Below are positions 63,525 through 64,000 of a DNA stretch of 64,000 bases, one piece after another. The position numbers and the translations under genes are program-made. Source of the DNA: JAMXLO01 sp963719805 (GTDB lineage: Bacteria; Pseudomonadota; Alphaproteobacteria; Acetobacterales; Acetobacteraceae); contig CAVRDF010000008.1 in the NCBI GenBank assembly GCA_963719805.1, positions 620,001-684,000 of the forward strand. Direction: 5' to 3'. The notes below the pieces were generated by a model, which saw nothing but the letters and a program-made list of their open reading frames with translations, was not told the origin of the DNA and made no database searches. Position 1 is the stretch's first letter. Every line of letters starts with the position of its first letter.

Positions 63525-64000
63525 TCAGTGCTGCGTGGCTTGCGCGGTATCGACGACCTTGCGGATCTCAGCGATGTATTCCGGCCCCGCGCCGCAGCAA
63601 CCGCCAAGGATCTTTGCCCCATCCCGAAGCCATGACCTTGCGTGCCCCGCGAACACCTGCGGTGGAAGGTCCTGCCGGAATGGAAGCGCCGCCGCCTGAT
63701 AGCGCTCCCAGTCATCGGGATCGAGCTTCCGATCGCCATAGCCCAGTCCACTGGTATCGACCGGCAGGAAGGTGTTCGCATAACCGCCCCACTTGCCGCG
63801 GCCGATGCCCTTCAACTCAGGGGCTGCGGCATCGATACTTTCGGGTGAACAGCAATTGCACAGAAATCCATCCACCGCGAGATGGTCCAGCATATGCGCC
63901 GCCTCGGAAATCGTCTCGCCGCTGCGCAGCCGGCCGGAATTGTCATCATCCAGTGTCCACGACACCCACACCGGCCGGCCGGTCTCCAATGCCGCGGTCG
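63525..64000 (-). CDS. Homocysteine S-methyltransferase family protein (5' end outside window)
   Basis: The minus strand is open from the window edge to the stop at 63525, giving the last about 158 codons. Zinc-ligand motifs CNCCSPESI and GGCCGAGPEYI, with the family's ETGRPVWVSWT start region, identify the domain. It transfers a methyl group, probably from S-methylmethionine or a betaine-like donor, to homocysteine. The N-terminal half lies beyond the window. Confidence 0.9.
   Translation of the reverse strand, partial: TAALETGRPVWVSWTLDDDNSGRLRSGETISEAAHMLDHLAVDGFLCNCCSPESIDAAAPELKGIGRGKWGGYANTFLPVDTSGLGYGDRKLDPDDWERYQAAALPFRQDLPPQVFAGHARSWLRDGAKILGGCCGAGPEYIAEIRKVVDTAQATQH

Noticed and set aside
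1..64000. tRNA, rRNA genes or CRISPR arrays.
   Set aside because: No cloverleaf with CCA-type ends, rRNA signature or regularly spaced direct repeats was seen on reading the window.

Overview
This 64 kb window is high-GC proteobacterial DNA with densely packed genes. The gene families point to an alphaproteobacterium, perhaps Rhodospirillales/Acetobacteraceae: Hint-domain secreted protein, IS1380 and DUF5681/terminase remnants, many GST, SBP-5 and aldehyde-oxidoreductase genes. The assignment rests on gene content only; there is no rRNA or tRNA in the window.

Layout. 1-4.8 kb: a LysR gene running off the left edge is divergent from an alcohol/aldehyde oxidation operon (hydrolase, Zn-ADH, frameshifted GFA-type protein, aldehyde dehydrogenase). 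5.2-8.3 kb: Dps, a DUF5996 protein and two membrane proteins. 8.5-12 kb: a UGA-containing gene best read as a selenoprotein of the glycine/betaine/D-proline reductase B family, divergent from a TetR-GST-GST operon. 12.7-18.6 kb: a cNMP-binding/thioredoxin-reductase-like fusion, then a LysR gene divergent from an EmrAB-type efflux pair. 19-23.6 kb: a TetR gene divergent from a three-subunit molybdenum aldehyde oxidoreductase (PaoABC type).

23.8-28.7 kb is the most foreign-looking stretch: an IS1380 transposase relic, a phage TerL, a DUF5681 protein, a ParB-like/DNA methylase fusion and an unknown protein, bounded on the right by a cluster of CAGGGA(A) motifs. 29-35.4 kb: GMC oxidoreductase, two paralogous peptide-type binding proteins on opposite strands, and an NHL-repeat protein, with no ABC permease nearby. 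35.4-40 kb: DUF1194 VWA protein plus the relic of a second copy, an IS3 relic, a frameshifted small protein, a 59-residue membrane ORF and a GH64-like/Hint secreted protein. 40-45 kb: cytochrome P450, a frameshifted di-haem cytochrome and an oleate hydratase. 46-53.6 kb: amidohydrolase, CobW GTPase, isochorismatase, CbtB-CbtA and a copper set (DUF2946, outer-membrane protein, CopC, multicopper oxidase). 53.6-64 kb: mostly minus-strand housekeeping and accessory genes: amidohydrolase, TPR glycosyltransferase, SEC-C/TPR sulfotransferase, ABC-F, CMD, nitroreductase, UDG, thioesterase and a partial homocysteine methyltransferase, with one plus-strand MgtC/DUF4010 gene.

Six otherwise well-preserved genes carry a single +1/-1 shift, mostly in short homopolymer runs. 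This means either draft-sequence error or recent decay, and the reader should treat those six as intact-in-design but broken-as-read. The two most interesting signals are the selenoprotein with a plausible SECIS hairpin and the oleate hydratase / di-haem cytochrome / P450 neighbourhood.
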